Shown piece after piece: positions 32,729 to 41,154 of a stretch of DNA of 64,000 nucleotides. A program made the translations under genes and the position numbers. The stretch covers positions 45,098-109,097 of the forward strand of contig NZ_WVUG01000001.1 of assembly GCF_017614965.1 (NCBI RefSeq), read 5' to 3'. Position 1 is the stretch's first letter, and every line of letters begins with the position of its first letter. The DNA is from Streptomyces griseorubiginosus. GTDB taxonomy: Bacteria; Actinomycetota; Actinomycetes; Streptomycetales; Streptomycetaceae. The notes beneath the pieces were generated by a model. It had not been told where the DNA came from and ran no database searches. It saw only the letters and a program-made list of their open reading frames with translations.

Positions 32729-33372
32729 CCACCACGACCATCGATCACCGCCTCTCCATGGACGAACTGGCCGCCGTCATCGCACGCGACATCCCGGCCG
32801 GTTCCTTTGTCAACCTCGGCATCGGACAGCCCACCAAGATCGCAGACCATCTGCCGGCCGACTCCGGGGTGGTGCTGCACACCGAGAACGGCATGCTCAA
32901 CATGGGTCCCAAGGCCGAGGGCGACGCGGTCGACCCCGACCTCACCAACGCCGGCAAGGTCCCGGTCACCGAACTGCCGGGCGCGGCCTACTTCCACCAC
33001 GCCGACTCCTTCGCCATGATGCGCGGCGGACACCTCGACGTCTGCGTCCTCGGCGCCTACCAGGTCGCCTTCAACGGCGACCTCGCCAACTGGCACACCG
33101 GCAAGCCCGACGACATCCCCGCCGTCGGCGGCGCCATGGACCTCGCCATCGGCGCCAAGGACGTCTACGTGATGATGACCCTCTTCACCCGCTCAGGCGA
33201 GCCCAAACTCGTACCGCGGTGCACCTATCCCCTCACCGGCGTCGGCTGCGTCAGCCGCGTCTACACCGACCACGGCGTCTTCGACGTCGGCACCGAGGGC
33301 GTACGGATCAGGGAGACGTACGGCATCGGCGCCGGCGAACTCGCGGAGCGATGCGGCATCACGCTCCCTTAG
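32725..33372 (+). CDS. pcaJ: 3-Oxoadipate CoA-transferase, subunit B
   Basis: 215-residue beta subunit of the family I CoA-transferase. The catalytic glutamate that carries the CoA thioester is Glu54 in HTENGML, preceded by the glycine-rich NLGIGQPTKIAD. ATG 32725 overlaps pcaI (ATGA). Completes the pcaFIJ operon, followed 21 bases later by a perfect 21-bp terminator hairpin. Could act on another short 3-oxoacid, but pcaF linkage and the upstream maleylacetate reductase gene make 3-oxoadipate the most economical substrate. Confidence 0.93.
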   Translation: MTTTTIDHRLSMDELAAVIARDIPAGSFVNLGIGQPTKIADHLPADSGVVLHTENGMLNMGPKAEGDAVDPDLTNAGKVPVTELPGAAYFHHADSFAMMRGGHLDVCVLGAYQVAFNGDLANWHTGKPDDIPAVGGAMDLAIGAKDVYVMMTLFTRSGEPKLVPRCTYPLTGVGCVSRVYTDHGVFDVGTEGVRIRETYGIGAGELAERCGITLP

Positions 33373-33393
33373 GTTCCCCACAGCCGCGCACCT

Positions 33394-33446
33394 GTCGATG
33401 GCCTCGGCGCCACCTCCCCCTCCGGGGTGGCGCCGAGGCCATCGAC
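33394..33446. terminator. 21-bp perfect bidirectional terminator
   Basis: Arms 33394-33414 and 33426-33446 are perfectly complementary over 21 bp with an 11-nt loop; the arm begins GTCGATGGCC. It lies between the convergent pcaJ and lipocalin-like genes and ends eight bases before the latter's stop, so it should stop transcription from both sides. Confidence 0.85.
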
Positions 33447-33454
33447 GTATCGCG

Positions 33455-34537
33455 TTACTTGCCGCCGGCGATCTCGATGTAGGTGTTTCCGGTGACCGGG
33501 CGGTGGTCGTAGGTGCCGGTGACGGCGGCGCTGCCTTCGTAGCCGGGTCCGGGCACCAGCAGTTCCTGGTTCTTGGCGTAGACGGTGACGTTCAGCTTGG
33601 CGTGCTCGCCGGGGATGCTGACCTTCCAGCGCGTGGGGTAGCTCCTGCCGCTCGTCGGGCTGGTCCAGCGGGTGGACTCGTCCGGCGTGAGGGTCGCCTC
33701 CGCGACGGTCTGCGTGCCGTCGGGCTTCACGATGGTGGCGAAGTTGTTCGTCTTGTCGCCGTACTTCTGGTTCCAGACGCTGACCTCGTCGCCGTTGGAC
33801 AGGTTGAGGTTCATCCAGGACCAGGACGCGGTGCCGGAGGTGAGGTCGGGCAGGGGTCCCCACTGGCGGTCCAGCCAGGACTGCCCGCGGAGCTTCTCCG
33901 TGCGGCCGTTGAGGGTCAGGGTGCCGGAGGTGTCCACGGTGGGCAGGGCGTATTCGTAGTTGGCGTACTTCGCGTCACCGAACATGGGGAAGTAGCCCGT
34001 CCCCAGGTTGTAGAGCACGCTTCCGCGGGGGCGCAGTGTGACGTCGATGGTTCCCTCCGCGACCTTGGCGCGCAGCTTCATCTCCGTGGCGTCGCCGGTC
34101 CAGGTGATGTTGTCGGTGTGGATGTCCACGCCCTGCTTGTCGGACAGGCCCTTCCCGGACGGGAGGGGGATCTCCGACCGCGTGTACCAGCCGGTGTCCT
34201 CGTTGACCACCGAGACCTTCGAGACGGCGCCTGCCTGCTTACCGATGCTGGAGTTCAGGTAGTGGACCAGGAAGCCGTACCGGTGGCCCCCGGCGGTCAC
34301 GTGCGCGGTGATGTACCAGGACTGGTTGGGCTGGCCGGGGTCGTAGGTGAGCTTCGCGGCGGGGTCGACGAGGACCGGGACGCTCGTCTTGGACAGCCCC
34401 TTCGGGGAGGTGGCGGGGTGCGCCGGGGCCGGACCGGCGGTCGTCGCCGTGGCCGTTCCTCCCGAGGCGAGGGTGAGTGAGGCGATGAGCGCGGCGGCGA
34501 TGCCGGCGGCGCCGAGGGTGGCGGTCTTGCGCATCAT
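33455..34537 (-). CDS. Secreted lipocalin-like protein (AttH/CrtC family)
   Basis: 360 residues. A signal peptide is clear: MMRKTATLG, hydrophobic IAAALIASLTLA, then ATATTAGPA (cleavage near residue 30). The mature part has the two-barrel AttH/CrtC pattern: QSWYITAHVTAGGHRYGFLVHYL, GKGLSDKQGVDIHTDN, and the strongly conserved GQSWLDRQWG followed by WSWMNLNLSNGDEVSVW. Related proteins include CrtC-type hydratases and secreted hydrolase-like lipocalins, so it may bind or modify a lipid or terpenoid outside the cell. Starts at either of two adjacent ATGs (34537 or 34534) after GGAG. Divergent TetR at 34841 with a long palindrome between. Confidence 0.86.
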   Translation of the reverse strand: MMRKTATLGAAGIAAALIASLTLASGGTATATTAGPAPAHPATSPKGLSKTSVPVLVDPAAKLTYDPGQPNQSWYITAHVTAGGHRYGFLVHYLNSSIGKQAGAVSKVSVVNEDTGWYTRSEIPLPSGKGLSDKQGVDIHTDNITWTGDATEMKLRAKVAEGTIDVTLRPRGSVLYNLGTGYFPMFGDAKYANYEYALPTVDTSGTLTLNGRTEKLRGQSWLDRQWGPLPDLTSGTASWSWMNLNLSNGDEVSVWNQKYGDKTNNFATIVKPDGTQTVAEATLTPDESTRWTSPTSGRSYPTRWKVSIPGEHAKLNVTVYAKNQELLVPGPGYEGSAAVTGTYDHRPVTGNTYIEIAGGK

Positions 34538-34840
34538 GACTCCTTGTTCGGATTGCTGTACTTGTGTGGCGATGGCGTACGAAACTGTTTCGTACTCTCT
34601 TGAGTCGCACTGACGGACGGGCGGAAACCTGTAGCGGGTGCTCCCCTGGAAGGTGGGGTGCGGAGGGCTGTCGGGAGTGCCGTACGGTCCGTCCCGTTCG
34701 GACTTCCCGAAGATAATCCTACACCCGTAGGATTATCTTCGGGTCGTTCGGTGTCAAGCAGGGATCGGGTGCCATGATCGCGACGGCTACGCTGATTCGA
34801 CCGACGGGCGGACGCCCGTGCAACCGTTTGAGGAGGACGT
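34538..34840. promoter_or_regulatory. Divergent promoter region, lipocalin protein/tetR
   Basis: 303 bp with no gene. Its main feature is the 17+17 bp palindrome at 34706-34743. GTACGAAACTGTTTCGTACT-like symmetry around 34577-34596 is a second smaller dyad. Confidence 0.6.
34706..34743. promoter_or_regulatory. Long perfect palindrome, probable TetR operator
   Basis: CCCGAAGATAATCCTAC (34706-34722) and its exact complement (34727-34743) flank a 4-bp centre ACCC. The AT-rich inner half in otherwise GC-rich DNA, and the location midway between the divergent lipocalin and tetR genes, point to a regulator-binding site. Confidence 0.7.
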
Positions 34841-35494
34841 TTGGCGGACAAACCGAGCACGACCCGGCGCCCTGGGCGCCCCAGGGCGGATTCCACCGCC
34901 GTGCCCGGGGAACGGGACGTGCTGCTACGCGGCCTGGAGGCGTTCGCGACGCTCGGATACGACCGGGCGTCGGCGCGGGAGCTCGCACGTCGTCTGGGGG
35001 TCGGGCCCACGTTCATCAACGACCGTTACGGTTCCAAGGCGGCCTACTGGCGTGCGGTGGTGGACGCCGCGCTAGGCGCCCAGCTCGCGGGCATGGCGCA
35101 GCCCACTCCGGGAAGCGCCGACGAGGACGTGGTTCGGCAGTTCGTCATGGAGTTCTACCGGGTCAGCATCGACGAGCCGTACCTCGCCATGCTGATAGCG
35201 GATGAGTCGACACGGGACACCGAGCGACTGGACTACCTCTACGAGCGGTACATCGAGCCGCAGCTGGCCCTCGTCGTGCCCAGCATCGAGAGGTTGATGG
35301 CGGCCGGGCGCATGGCACGGGTCCCGATGGACATCGTGTTCTTCGCCATCATCGCTCCCGTCTCGGGACTGGTGCAGGAACCCCTCGCCCGGCGCCTGGG
35401 CAGCCCGGAAGGCATGCAGCAGGCGGACCGCCTCGCCAGGGCGGAGGCCCTGGCCGGCCTGGTCGTGGAGGGGCTGCTGGCCACAAGAGGGTGA
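34841..35494 (+). CDS. TetR-family transcriptional regulator
   Basis: 217 residues from TTG 34841, directly behind a strong AGGAGG. N-terminal basic RRPGRPRAD, then HTH residues LEAFATLGYDRASARELARRLGVGPTFINDRYGSKAAYW. The HTH second helix is atypical (FINDRYGSK in place of the common LYYHFKSK) but the fold is plain. Probable repressor of the divergent secreted lipocalin gene through the palindrome at 34706. Ends 12 bp from the convergent LysR gene. Confidence 0.9.
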   Translation: MADKPSTTRRPGRPRADSTAVPGERDVLLRGLEAFATLGYDRASARELARRLGVGPTFINDRYGSKAAYWRAVVDAALGAQLAGMAQPTPGSADEDVVRQFVMEFYRVSIDEPYLAMLIADESTRDTERLDYLYERYIEPQLALVVPSIERLMAAGRMARVPMDIVFFAIIAPVSGLVQEPLARRLGSPEGMQQADRLARAEALAGLVVEGLLATRG

Positions 35495-35506
35495 GCCCGG
35501 CACCGG

Positions 35507-36403
35507 TCAGGCGGCCGGGGCGGTGAGGACGGTCTTGGCGGCCAGCCGGAGATTCCTGATCATCGGATTCGGGTCGCCCTTGCGGCTGGCCAGGACGACC
35601 TGGCTGGGGGGAGCGCCCTCGACCGGTACGGTCACGAGGTCGGGACGCAGTGAGCTGCGCCGGTCGCCGACCGGTAGCACGGCGATCGCCTCGCCGCTCG
35701 CGACGAGTTCGAGCTTGTCCTCGTAGCTTTCGATCGGCGGTACTCCGGACCCGAGGATCCGGTAGGAAGTCCAGCCCGCGGTCTCGAACGCACACGGTGC
35801 CGCCTCTTCGCCGGCCAGTTCTTCCGCGGTCACCGACGCGCGGTCGGCCCAGGGGTGGCCGCGCGGGACGACGAGCATCCGGGGCTCCTCGTACAGGGGT
35901 GTGGTGACCACGTCGTCGTCGGCGAGCGGCAGCGGGGTCCGCGCGATCAGGGCGTCGACGCGCTGGTCGGACAGTGCCCCGACCTCGCGGCAACTCAGAT
36001 GCCGGGTGGCGATCTCGGCGTCCGGGTGACGGCGGCGCAGTTCCCGTACGGCGGCGGTGATCACCAGGTCTTCGACGTAGCCGATGGCGATTCGTTCGGT
36101 CCGGGCTTGTTCACGCACGGCCAGCTCGGCCTCGCGGGCGGCGCGCAGCAGGGCCTGGGCCCGGGGCAGGAACGTCTGGCCGGCCTGAGTGAGCCGGGTG
36201 CCCTGGGGGGTGCGGTCCAGCAGGCGTGTGCCGAGATACTTCTCGAGCCGTTGGATCTGGCGGCTCAGCGCCGGTTGGGCCACGTGCAGTTCGGCGGCGG
36301 CCCGGCCGAAGTGCTGGTGTGCCGCGACCACGGTGAAGTAGCGCACCAGGCGCAGTTCCAGGTCCTGTCCGAGATCGTTCACCCGTCTCAGGGTACGCGT
36401 CAT
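35507..36403 (-). CDS. LysR-family transcriptional regulator
   Basis: 298 residues from ATG 36403; a GTG at 36382 with GAGACGG upstream is an equally possible start. HTH: LELRLVRYFTVVAAHQHFGR, then LHVAQPALSRQIQRLEKYLG. The effector domain follows, with RIAIGYVEDLVI at its start. Divergent from the quinone-oxidoreductase-like gene at 36506, 100 bp away; TTCGG (36409-36413) and CCGAA (36427-36431) form a weak dyad there. It probably regulates that gene. Longer open reading upstream overlaps the oxidoreductase gene antisense and is not real. Confidence 0.9.
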   Translation of the reverse strand: MTRTLRRVNDLGQDLELRLVRYFTVVAAHQHFGRAAAELHVAQPALSRQIQRLEKYLGTRLLDRTPQGTRLTQAGQTFLPRAQALLRAAREAELAVREQARTERIAIGYVEDLVITAAVRELRRRHPDAEIATRHLSCREVGALSDQRVDALIARTPLPLADDDVVTTPLYEEPRMLVVPRGHPWADRASVTAEELAGEEAAPCAFETAGWTSYRILGSGVPPIESYEDKLELVASGEAIAVLPVGDRRSSLRPDLVTVPVEGAPPSQVVLASRKGDPNPMIRNLRLAAKTVLTAPAA

Positions 36404-36505
36404 GCCGTTTCGGAATGACCGGGTTGCCGAACCGGTCTTGGACGGCCAAGGCGAGCCGGGCCTTGACTGAAGGGGCAACGTCTTTCCGAGAAAGCGACAG
36501 GTGTG

Positions 36506-37510
36506 ATGAAGGCGATCCAGTTCCACGAGGCGGGCGGGCCGGAGGTTCTGCGGTACGACGAGGTGCCGGTTCCCGGGATCGGCCCGGGCGAGGTGTTCGT
36601 CCGGGTACACGCGGTGGGCGTCAACCCACCGGACTGGTACCTGCGCGAGGGGATGAAGGTCATGCCGGCCGAGATGAGGCCGACGCTTGACTTCCCCCTG
36701 ATCCCGGGAACGGACATGTCGGGCGTGGTCGAGGCGGTCGCTCCGGACGTGGCGGGGTTCGCCGTCGGTGACGAGGTCTTCGGCATGCTGCGGTTCCCCG
36801 GATTCGACGGCCGGACGTACGCCGAGTACGTGGCCGCGCCGGCTTCGGACCTGGCGCACAAGCCGGCCGGCATCGACCACGTGCAGGCGGCCGGGGCGCC
36901 GATGGCCGTGCTGACGGCCTGGCAGTACCTCGTCGATCTCGGCCACGACGTCCCATCTCCCTTCACCGGCAAGGTGCACCAGCCGGTGCCGATCACGCCG
37001 GGGATGACCGTGCTGGTCAACGGTGCCGCCGGTGGAGTGGGCCATTTCGCCGTACAACTGGCGAAGTGGAAGGGCGCACACGTCATCGCGGTGGCCTCGG
37101 GCCGGCACGAGCAGTTCCTGCGCAAGCTCGGCGCCGATGAGTTCATCGACTACACCACGACGCGGGCCGCGGACGTGGTCAGCGGCGTCGACCTGGTCAT
37201 CGACACCGTCGGTGGCCCGGACAGCTCACGCTTCCTGAGCGTACTCAAGCGCGGCGGCACCATGCTTCCGGTGTTCTTCGCCGAGTACGACCCGGGAGTG
37301 ACGGCGCGTCTGGGCATCACCGTCTCCAATATTCAGGTGCGTTCCAACGGCCCCCAACTCGCCGAGATCGGACGCCTCTTCGACGAGGGCAAGCTCCAGG
37401 TCGGGGTGGACAGCACCTACCCGCTGGCCGAGGCGGGGCGCGCGCACACGCGGGCCGCGCAGGGCCACATCCAAGGCAAGATCGTGCTGACGGCGGTCTC
37501 GCCGGCCTGA
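36506..37510 (+). CDS. Quinone-oxidoreductase-like MDR protein
   Basis: 334 residues of the medium-chain reductase superfamily without the structural-zinc cysteines, so of the quinone oxidoreductase type. Visible: HEAGGPEVLRYDEVPVP, IPGTDMSGVVEAVAPDV, and the NADPH motif NGAAGGVGHFAVQLAK. It uses NADPH to reduce quinones, enones or related electrophiles. GTG 36503 is an alternative start three bases earlier. Paired with the divergent LysR gene, an arrangement often seen for detoxifying reductases. Confidence 0.9.
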   Translation: MKAIQFHEAGGPEVLRYDEVPVPGIGPGEVFVRVHAVGVNPPDWYLREGMKVMPAEMRPTLDFPLIPGTDMSGVVEAVAPDVAGFAVGDEVFGMLRFPGFDGRTYAEYVAAPASDLAHKPAGIDHVQAAGAPMAVLTAWQYLVDLGHDVPSPFTGKVHQPVPITPGMTVLVNGAAGGVGHFAVQLAKWKGAHVIAVASGRHEQFLRKLGADEFIDYTTTRAADVVSGVDLVIDTVGGPDSSRFLSVLKRGGTMLPVFFAEYDPGVTARLGITVSNIQVRSNGPQLAEIGRLFDEGKLQVGVDSTYPLAEAGRAHTRAAQGHIQGKIVLTAVSPA

Positions 37511-38054
37511 AGACGCAACCACCATCTTCCCCGGGGACGCGCGCACGGGTCGACAGGGGACGCTTTCACCTGCTGCGCGGCTTCGCGCTCGCCACCCGCT
37601 CCAGCGAGTGCGGCGCGACCTCGAAGCCGCCGACCGCCTGGCCGCAACGACACCCTGCACGCGGGCTTCCTCGCCACCGTTCGCGCTGACCCCGGCCGGC
37701 GCCTGATCGTCATGGCGTGTGTCGCGTGCGCCGCTTTCCTGGCCTCCGCGGTGGAGACCGGGGCCGTCAGGGCCTGACGCCCACGTCAGACACCGGCTCT
37801 GGTCGGCAGCGGAGAACAGGGAAGAACCGTTTCCCCAGATGTGTAGGTTCTGTGTGCGTGGCGTGGTTGAATCATGCACAACTCGGCCAGGTGGCTTGAT
37901 CTGATCGACCGGTTTCCCGTGCCCGGCACGCGTCACGGGCCCCGTGCGCTCCCTTCCTGTCCGCCGGGCCGGGCTGTGACCGTCGTCGCCCTGCAACGTC
38001 GAAGTCGACGTCGTGCCTGCTGGGCGGCGTGCCGTCCCGCAGGAAGGAACCGTC
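37511..38054. other. Non-coding stretch, possibly with decayed coding sequence
   Basis: 544 bp without an intact gene. Between about 37560 and 37780, short protein-like segments in different frames follow each other (ending ...LIVMACVACAAFLASAVE), which could be a frameshifted remnant, but I cannot assign a family. The last 50 bp hold the ribosome site of the MHYT gene. Confidence 0.35.
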
Positions 38055-38900
38055 GTGAACGCCACCGTCTCCAACTTCCATTACGGCGCCGTGACCCCCG
38101 TGGCCGCCTACTTGATGGCCTGCCTCGGCGCTGCACTGGGGCTGCGATGCACGACGCGTTCGCTGCGCCGCCCGCAGCGACGAGCCGGCTGGCTGGCACT
38201 GGGAGCCATTTCGATCGGCTCGGGCATCTGGACGATGCACTTCATCGGCATGATCGGATTCAGCGTCCAGGGCGCTGCGCTCGGTTACGACACACCGAAG
38301 ACCCTGTTGAGTCTCGCCGTCGCCATCGCGGTGGTCGCGGTCGGTGTGTTCCTCGTCGGCTACCGCGGCGGCTCACCAGCGAACCTGGGCGTCGCGGGGA
38401 CGATCACCGGACTCGGTGTCGCGGCCATGCACTACCTGGGCATGGACGCTGTCCACACGGACGGGACCCTGCACTACGACACGACGACGGTGGCGTTGTC
38501 CGTCGTGATCGCGATCGCGGCGGCCACGGCGGCTCTGTGGGCGGCCGTTTCCATCCACACGTTCTGGTCCAGCCTCGGCGCCAGCCTGGTCATGGGAGTG
38601 GCTGTCACCGGAATGCACTACACCGGGATGACCGCGGTCTCCGTTCACATCACCGGGGCCAGTGGCGCGTCACAGTCGTCCAGCGACCTGATCTCGTTCC
38701 TCCTGGCGATGCTCGCCGGCCCGCTCGTGGTCCTCCTGGTGGCGGCTGTGATCGTGATGTTCGACCCCGACTTGATGGTCGGAGACGAAGCACCGATCCG
38801 GGCGGTCGCGGGGACGGGGACCTACGACTCCGCCGGGCCGTATCCGTCCCAGTACCCGGCGCACAACCAGACGCACCGTACGGAGGGTTACACGCCCTGA
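38055..38900 (+). CDS. MHYT-domain integral membrane sensor protein
   Basis: 281 residues, seven predicted membrane helices. The three signature motifs are present: MHFIGM (61-66), MHYLGM (125-130) and MHYTGM (187-192). MHYT domains are proposed to bind a metal such as copper at the membrane face and to sense O2, CO or NO. Unlike many relatives there is no GGDEF, EAL or kinase domain; the cytoplasmic tail is only about 50 residues, so it must signal through a partner or have another role. GTG 38055 follows AGGAAGGAA; the upstream ATG 38013 lacks a ribosome site. Confidence 0.92.
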   Translation: MNATVSNFHYGAVTPVAAYLMACLGAALGLRCTTRSLRRPQRRAGWLALGAISIGSGIWTMHFIGMIGFSVQGAALGYDTPKTLLSLAVAIAVVAVGVFLVGYRGGSPANLGVAGTITGLGVAAMHYLGMDAVHTDGTLHYDTTTVALSVVIAIAAATAALWAAVSIHTFWSSLGASLVMGVAVTGMHYTGMTAVSVHITGASGASQSSSDLISFLLAMLAGPLVVLLVAAVIVMFDPDLMVGDEAPIRAVAGTGTYDSAGPYPSQYPAHNQTHRTEGYTP

Positions 38901-38957
38901 AGGCCGTGCGCCGGGCCCTCGGGTGCGTCTGTGCCTTCAGCTCCCGGACGGGCGAGG

Positions 38958-39791
38958 TCAGCGCAGTCCGGCGAAGAGGTCGTTCTCGGGCACGGCCGTG
39001 CCGGTCGGGTCCTGGACACGCAGGAAGGTCTCCGTGCCCATCAGTTCGCCGAACCTCTCCTGGCCCATCTTGAGGAAGAAGATGTTGTCGCCCTGGCTGG
39101 CGTGCGCGGCCAGCGCGTCGAACTTCTGGCCGCTGAACGCGGTGGCGTCCACCCACGTGGTGATCTCGTCGTCGGGAAGCCCGATCTCGGCCATGGCGGC
39201 GGCCTCGGCGGGGTCCGGCTCCGGCACGTCCTGACCGGACTCGCGCATGAACTCGCCGAACCGCCGCATCGCCGAGTGGGGCATCGTGGTCCAGTACACC
39301 TTCGGAGTCAGCTCGGTCAGCTTCAACGCCGCCATGGTGACGCGGTGGGCCTGGATGTGGTCGGGATGGCCGTAGAAGCCGTTCTCGTCGTAGGTGACGA
39401 CCACATCGGGCCGGTAATGCCGCATGAGTTGGGCGAGCCGGCCGGCGGCTTCCTGGACGGGGGTCTGCCAGAAGGAGTGGGGGGCGTCGTTGGTCGGCCA
39501 GCCCATCATCCCGGAGTCGGCATAGCCGAGCATCTCCAGATCGCTGACCTTCAGAATGTCGCAGCTCGCCTCGAGTTCCTCGCGGCGCATCGCGGCGACG
39601 GCCGCCGGATCGTGCCCGGGATCACCCGGCTTGACACCTCCCGGTCCGTCACCGCATGCGCCGTCGGTACAGGTCACGAGCACCGTGCGAATTCCTTCCG
39701 CCGCGTATCGCGCCAGGACTCCTCCGGTTCCGGTGGCCTCGTCATCGGGGTGGGCGTGCACGGCCATGAGCGTCAAAGGCCGGTCCGTCAT
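38958..39791 (-). CDS. PIG-L/LmbE-family deacetylase (mycothiol S-conjugate amidase-like)
   Basis: 277 residues. The zinc site is visible as AHPDDE (His14, Asp17) and the later HPDHIQAHR; TCTDGACGDGPGG and the acidic QEAAGRLAQLMRHYRPDVVVTYDENGFYGHPDH-type region match the MshB/Mca group. These enzymes deacetylate or cleave N-acyl glucosamine derivatives, including mycothiol and its conjugates, or sugar acetamides in secondary metabolism. ATG 39791 is preceded by a strong AGGAGG; an open extension to 40223 has no ribosome site. It follows the eight-gene sugar operon by 358 bp and may be separately transcribed. Confidence 0.88.
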   Translation of the reverse strand: MTDRPLTLMAVHAHPDDEATGTGGVLARYAAEGIRTVLVTCTDGACGDGPGGVKPGDPGHDPAAVAAMRREELEASCDILKVSDLEMLGYADSGMMGWPTNDAPHSFWQTPVQEAAGRLAQLMRHYRPDVVVTYDENGFYGHPDHIQAHRVTMAALKLTELTPKVYWTTMPHSAMRRFGEFMRESGQDVPEPDPAEAAAMAEIGLPDDEITTWVDATAFSGQKFDALAAHASQGDNIFFLKMGQERFGELMGTETFLRVQDPTGTAVPENDLFAGLR

Positions 39792-40149
39792 GAAACAGTC
39801 CTCCTGCAGAGCTACGTCGTGGTCCAAGCAGTACGGCGGGCCTGCCGCGATGCTGGTGCCAGGATCTTGGCGGGGCGCACGGTCCTGCGGTTTCTGTGGT
39901 TCCCGCCCGTGCTGTGCCACCTTCTTGCCGATGCAACCGCTCCGGCAGGGCGGTCTGTTCCCGGCGCGCCGACTCGGCACCGGTTGTGGTCGATTATTGG
40001 GTGCGGCTGAACAAGGTGGATGGGCAGCCGACATCGACTCAGGCGCGCCCCGCCCGGCCCGGTGCGGCGTGGTCGCCGAACCGGGTGCGGAAGGGACGGG
40101 GTGCCGTCGGTCATGGCAAGTGCCCGAGGTTCGGGCCCAGCGGGCGCCG
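39792..40149. other. Intergenic region
   Basis: 358 bp between the PIG-L gene start and the stop of the TIM-barrel gene, both on the minus strand. It should contain the PIG-L promoter. I see no gene, clear hairpin or operator in it. Confidence 0.45.
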
Positions 40150-41154
40150 TCAAGTGTGGCCCTGCGTCCCGATGGGTGCTGCATGATCGCCGACCGGCCG
40201 CAGTGCCCGGACCTCCTCCACAACGGCCCTTCCCGCCCGCAGAGCTGCGACGGGATCAGCCGCCTCGTCCAGTTCGACGAGGACGACGTCGGCGCCGGGC
40301 GTCAAGGACATCGCGTCGGCCCATGCCTTCCAGTCCACGATGCCGGTGCCCAGTTCGGCCATGAAGGGCTGTTGCTGGGCGAAGACCGTCTCGTCGATGG
40401 TGAGTTCGACGTCGATCGGCTTGACCGCGTCCTTCCAGTGCGCGAGCGCGATGCGCTGGGAGTGACGGCGCGCGACGGCGACGGGGTCGCCGCCACCGAG
40501 CGCGATGTGGCACGAGTCGGGGCACAGCCACACGTAGCGCGGATCGGTCAGGGCCATGAACAGGTCGATGTCCCTCTCGTACCAGAGGGTGCTGTTGGAC
40601 TCCGTGTGGAAGGCGAGCTTCACGCCGTACCGGGAGACGGCCTCGCCGACCGCGTGGGCGATGTCGGCCATCCGGGTCATGTACGCGGCGTCCACGAAGA
40701 AGGGCGGTCGTGTCCCGAACGTCGTCCGCATCGGCAGTCCGGTGACGAGCAGTTCCGCCCCCGCCTCGGCGAGGAAGGCGGCGCGTCGCTCCGCGTCGGC
40801 GACGATCGCGGGCAGGTTGCCGCCCTGCAGCCAGTCGGGGGCGTCGCTGCCGGCGACGAAAGCGCTCACCACGAACAGGCCGTGTGCCGCCAGCTCACGC
40901 CGGAAGGCATCCGCGTCACCGAAGGCGCGCAGAGCCGAGTCGATGTCGCCGGGTGCGAAGGTCAGCTCCAGGCCGGTCACCCCGGCTTGGGCGAGTGCTT
41001 CCATCACTCGTGCCCAGAAGAGCCGGGGGTGGTCGTGGGCCCAGGCGCGCAGGGTGTCGGCGGAGTCCAGTCCCCAGAAGTCCGGGTGGTAGAAGGTGAT
41101 GACGTCGGTCGCGAAGCGCGGTGCCGGCGGTGCCGGCGGATCCAGGAGTGTCAT
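40150..41154 (-). CDS. Xylose-isomerase-like TIM-barrel protein (sugar isomerase/epimerase or 3-keto-glycoside lyase)
   Basis: 334 residues of the AP-endonuclease-2/sugar phosphate isomerase family. Metal and catalytic residues sit in FHTESNST, CPDSCHIALGGG, AHWKDAV and VELDEA, giving the usual Glu-Asp-His-Glu set. ATG 41154 overlaps the deaminase stop as ATGA. Last gene of the sugar operon that includes a pyranose-oxidase-like enzyme. The alpha subunits of known C-glycoside deglycosidases belong to this same barrel family and act on 3-oxidised glycosides, so a lyase or isomerase acting on an oxidised sugar is plausible. The small beta subunit of those systems is not seen here. Confidence 0.85.
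   Translation of the reverse strand: MTLLDPPAPPAPRFATDVITFYHPDFWGLDSADTLRAWAHDHPRLFWARVMEALAQAGVTGLELTFAPGDIDSALRAFGDADAFRRELAAHGLFVVSAFVAGSDAPDWLQGGNLPAIVADAERRAAFLAEAGAELLVTGLPMRTTFGTRPPFFVDAAYMTRMADIAHAVGEAVSRYGVKLAFHTESNSTLWYERDIDLFMALTDPRYVWLCPDSCHIALGGGDPVAVARRHSQRIALAHWKDAVKPIDVELTIDETVFAQQQPFMAELGTGIVDWKAWADAMSLTPGADVVLVELDEAADPVAALRAGRAVVEEVRALRPVGDHAAPIGTQGHT

Noticed and set aside
37560..37780. Possible frameshifted gene remnant
   Set aside because: Short protein-like pieces occur in successive frames, but none can be matched to a family, so it is noted only under the intergenic entry.
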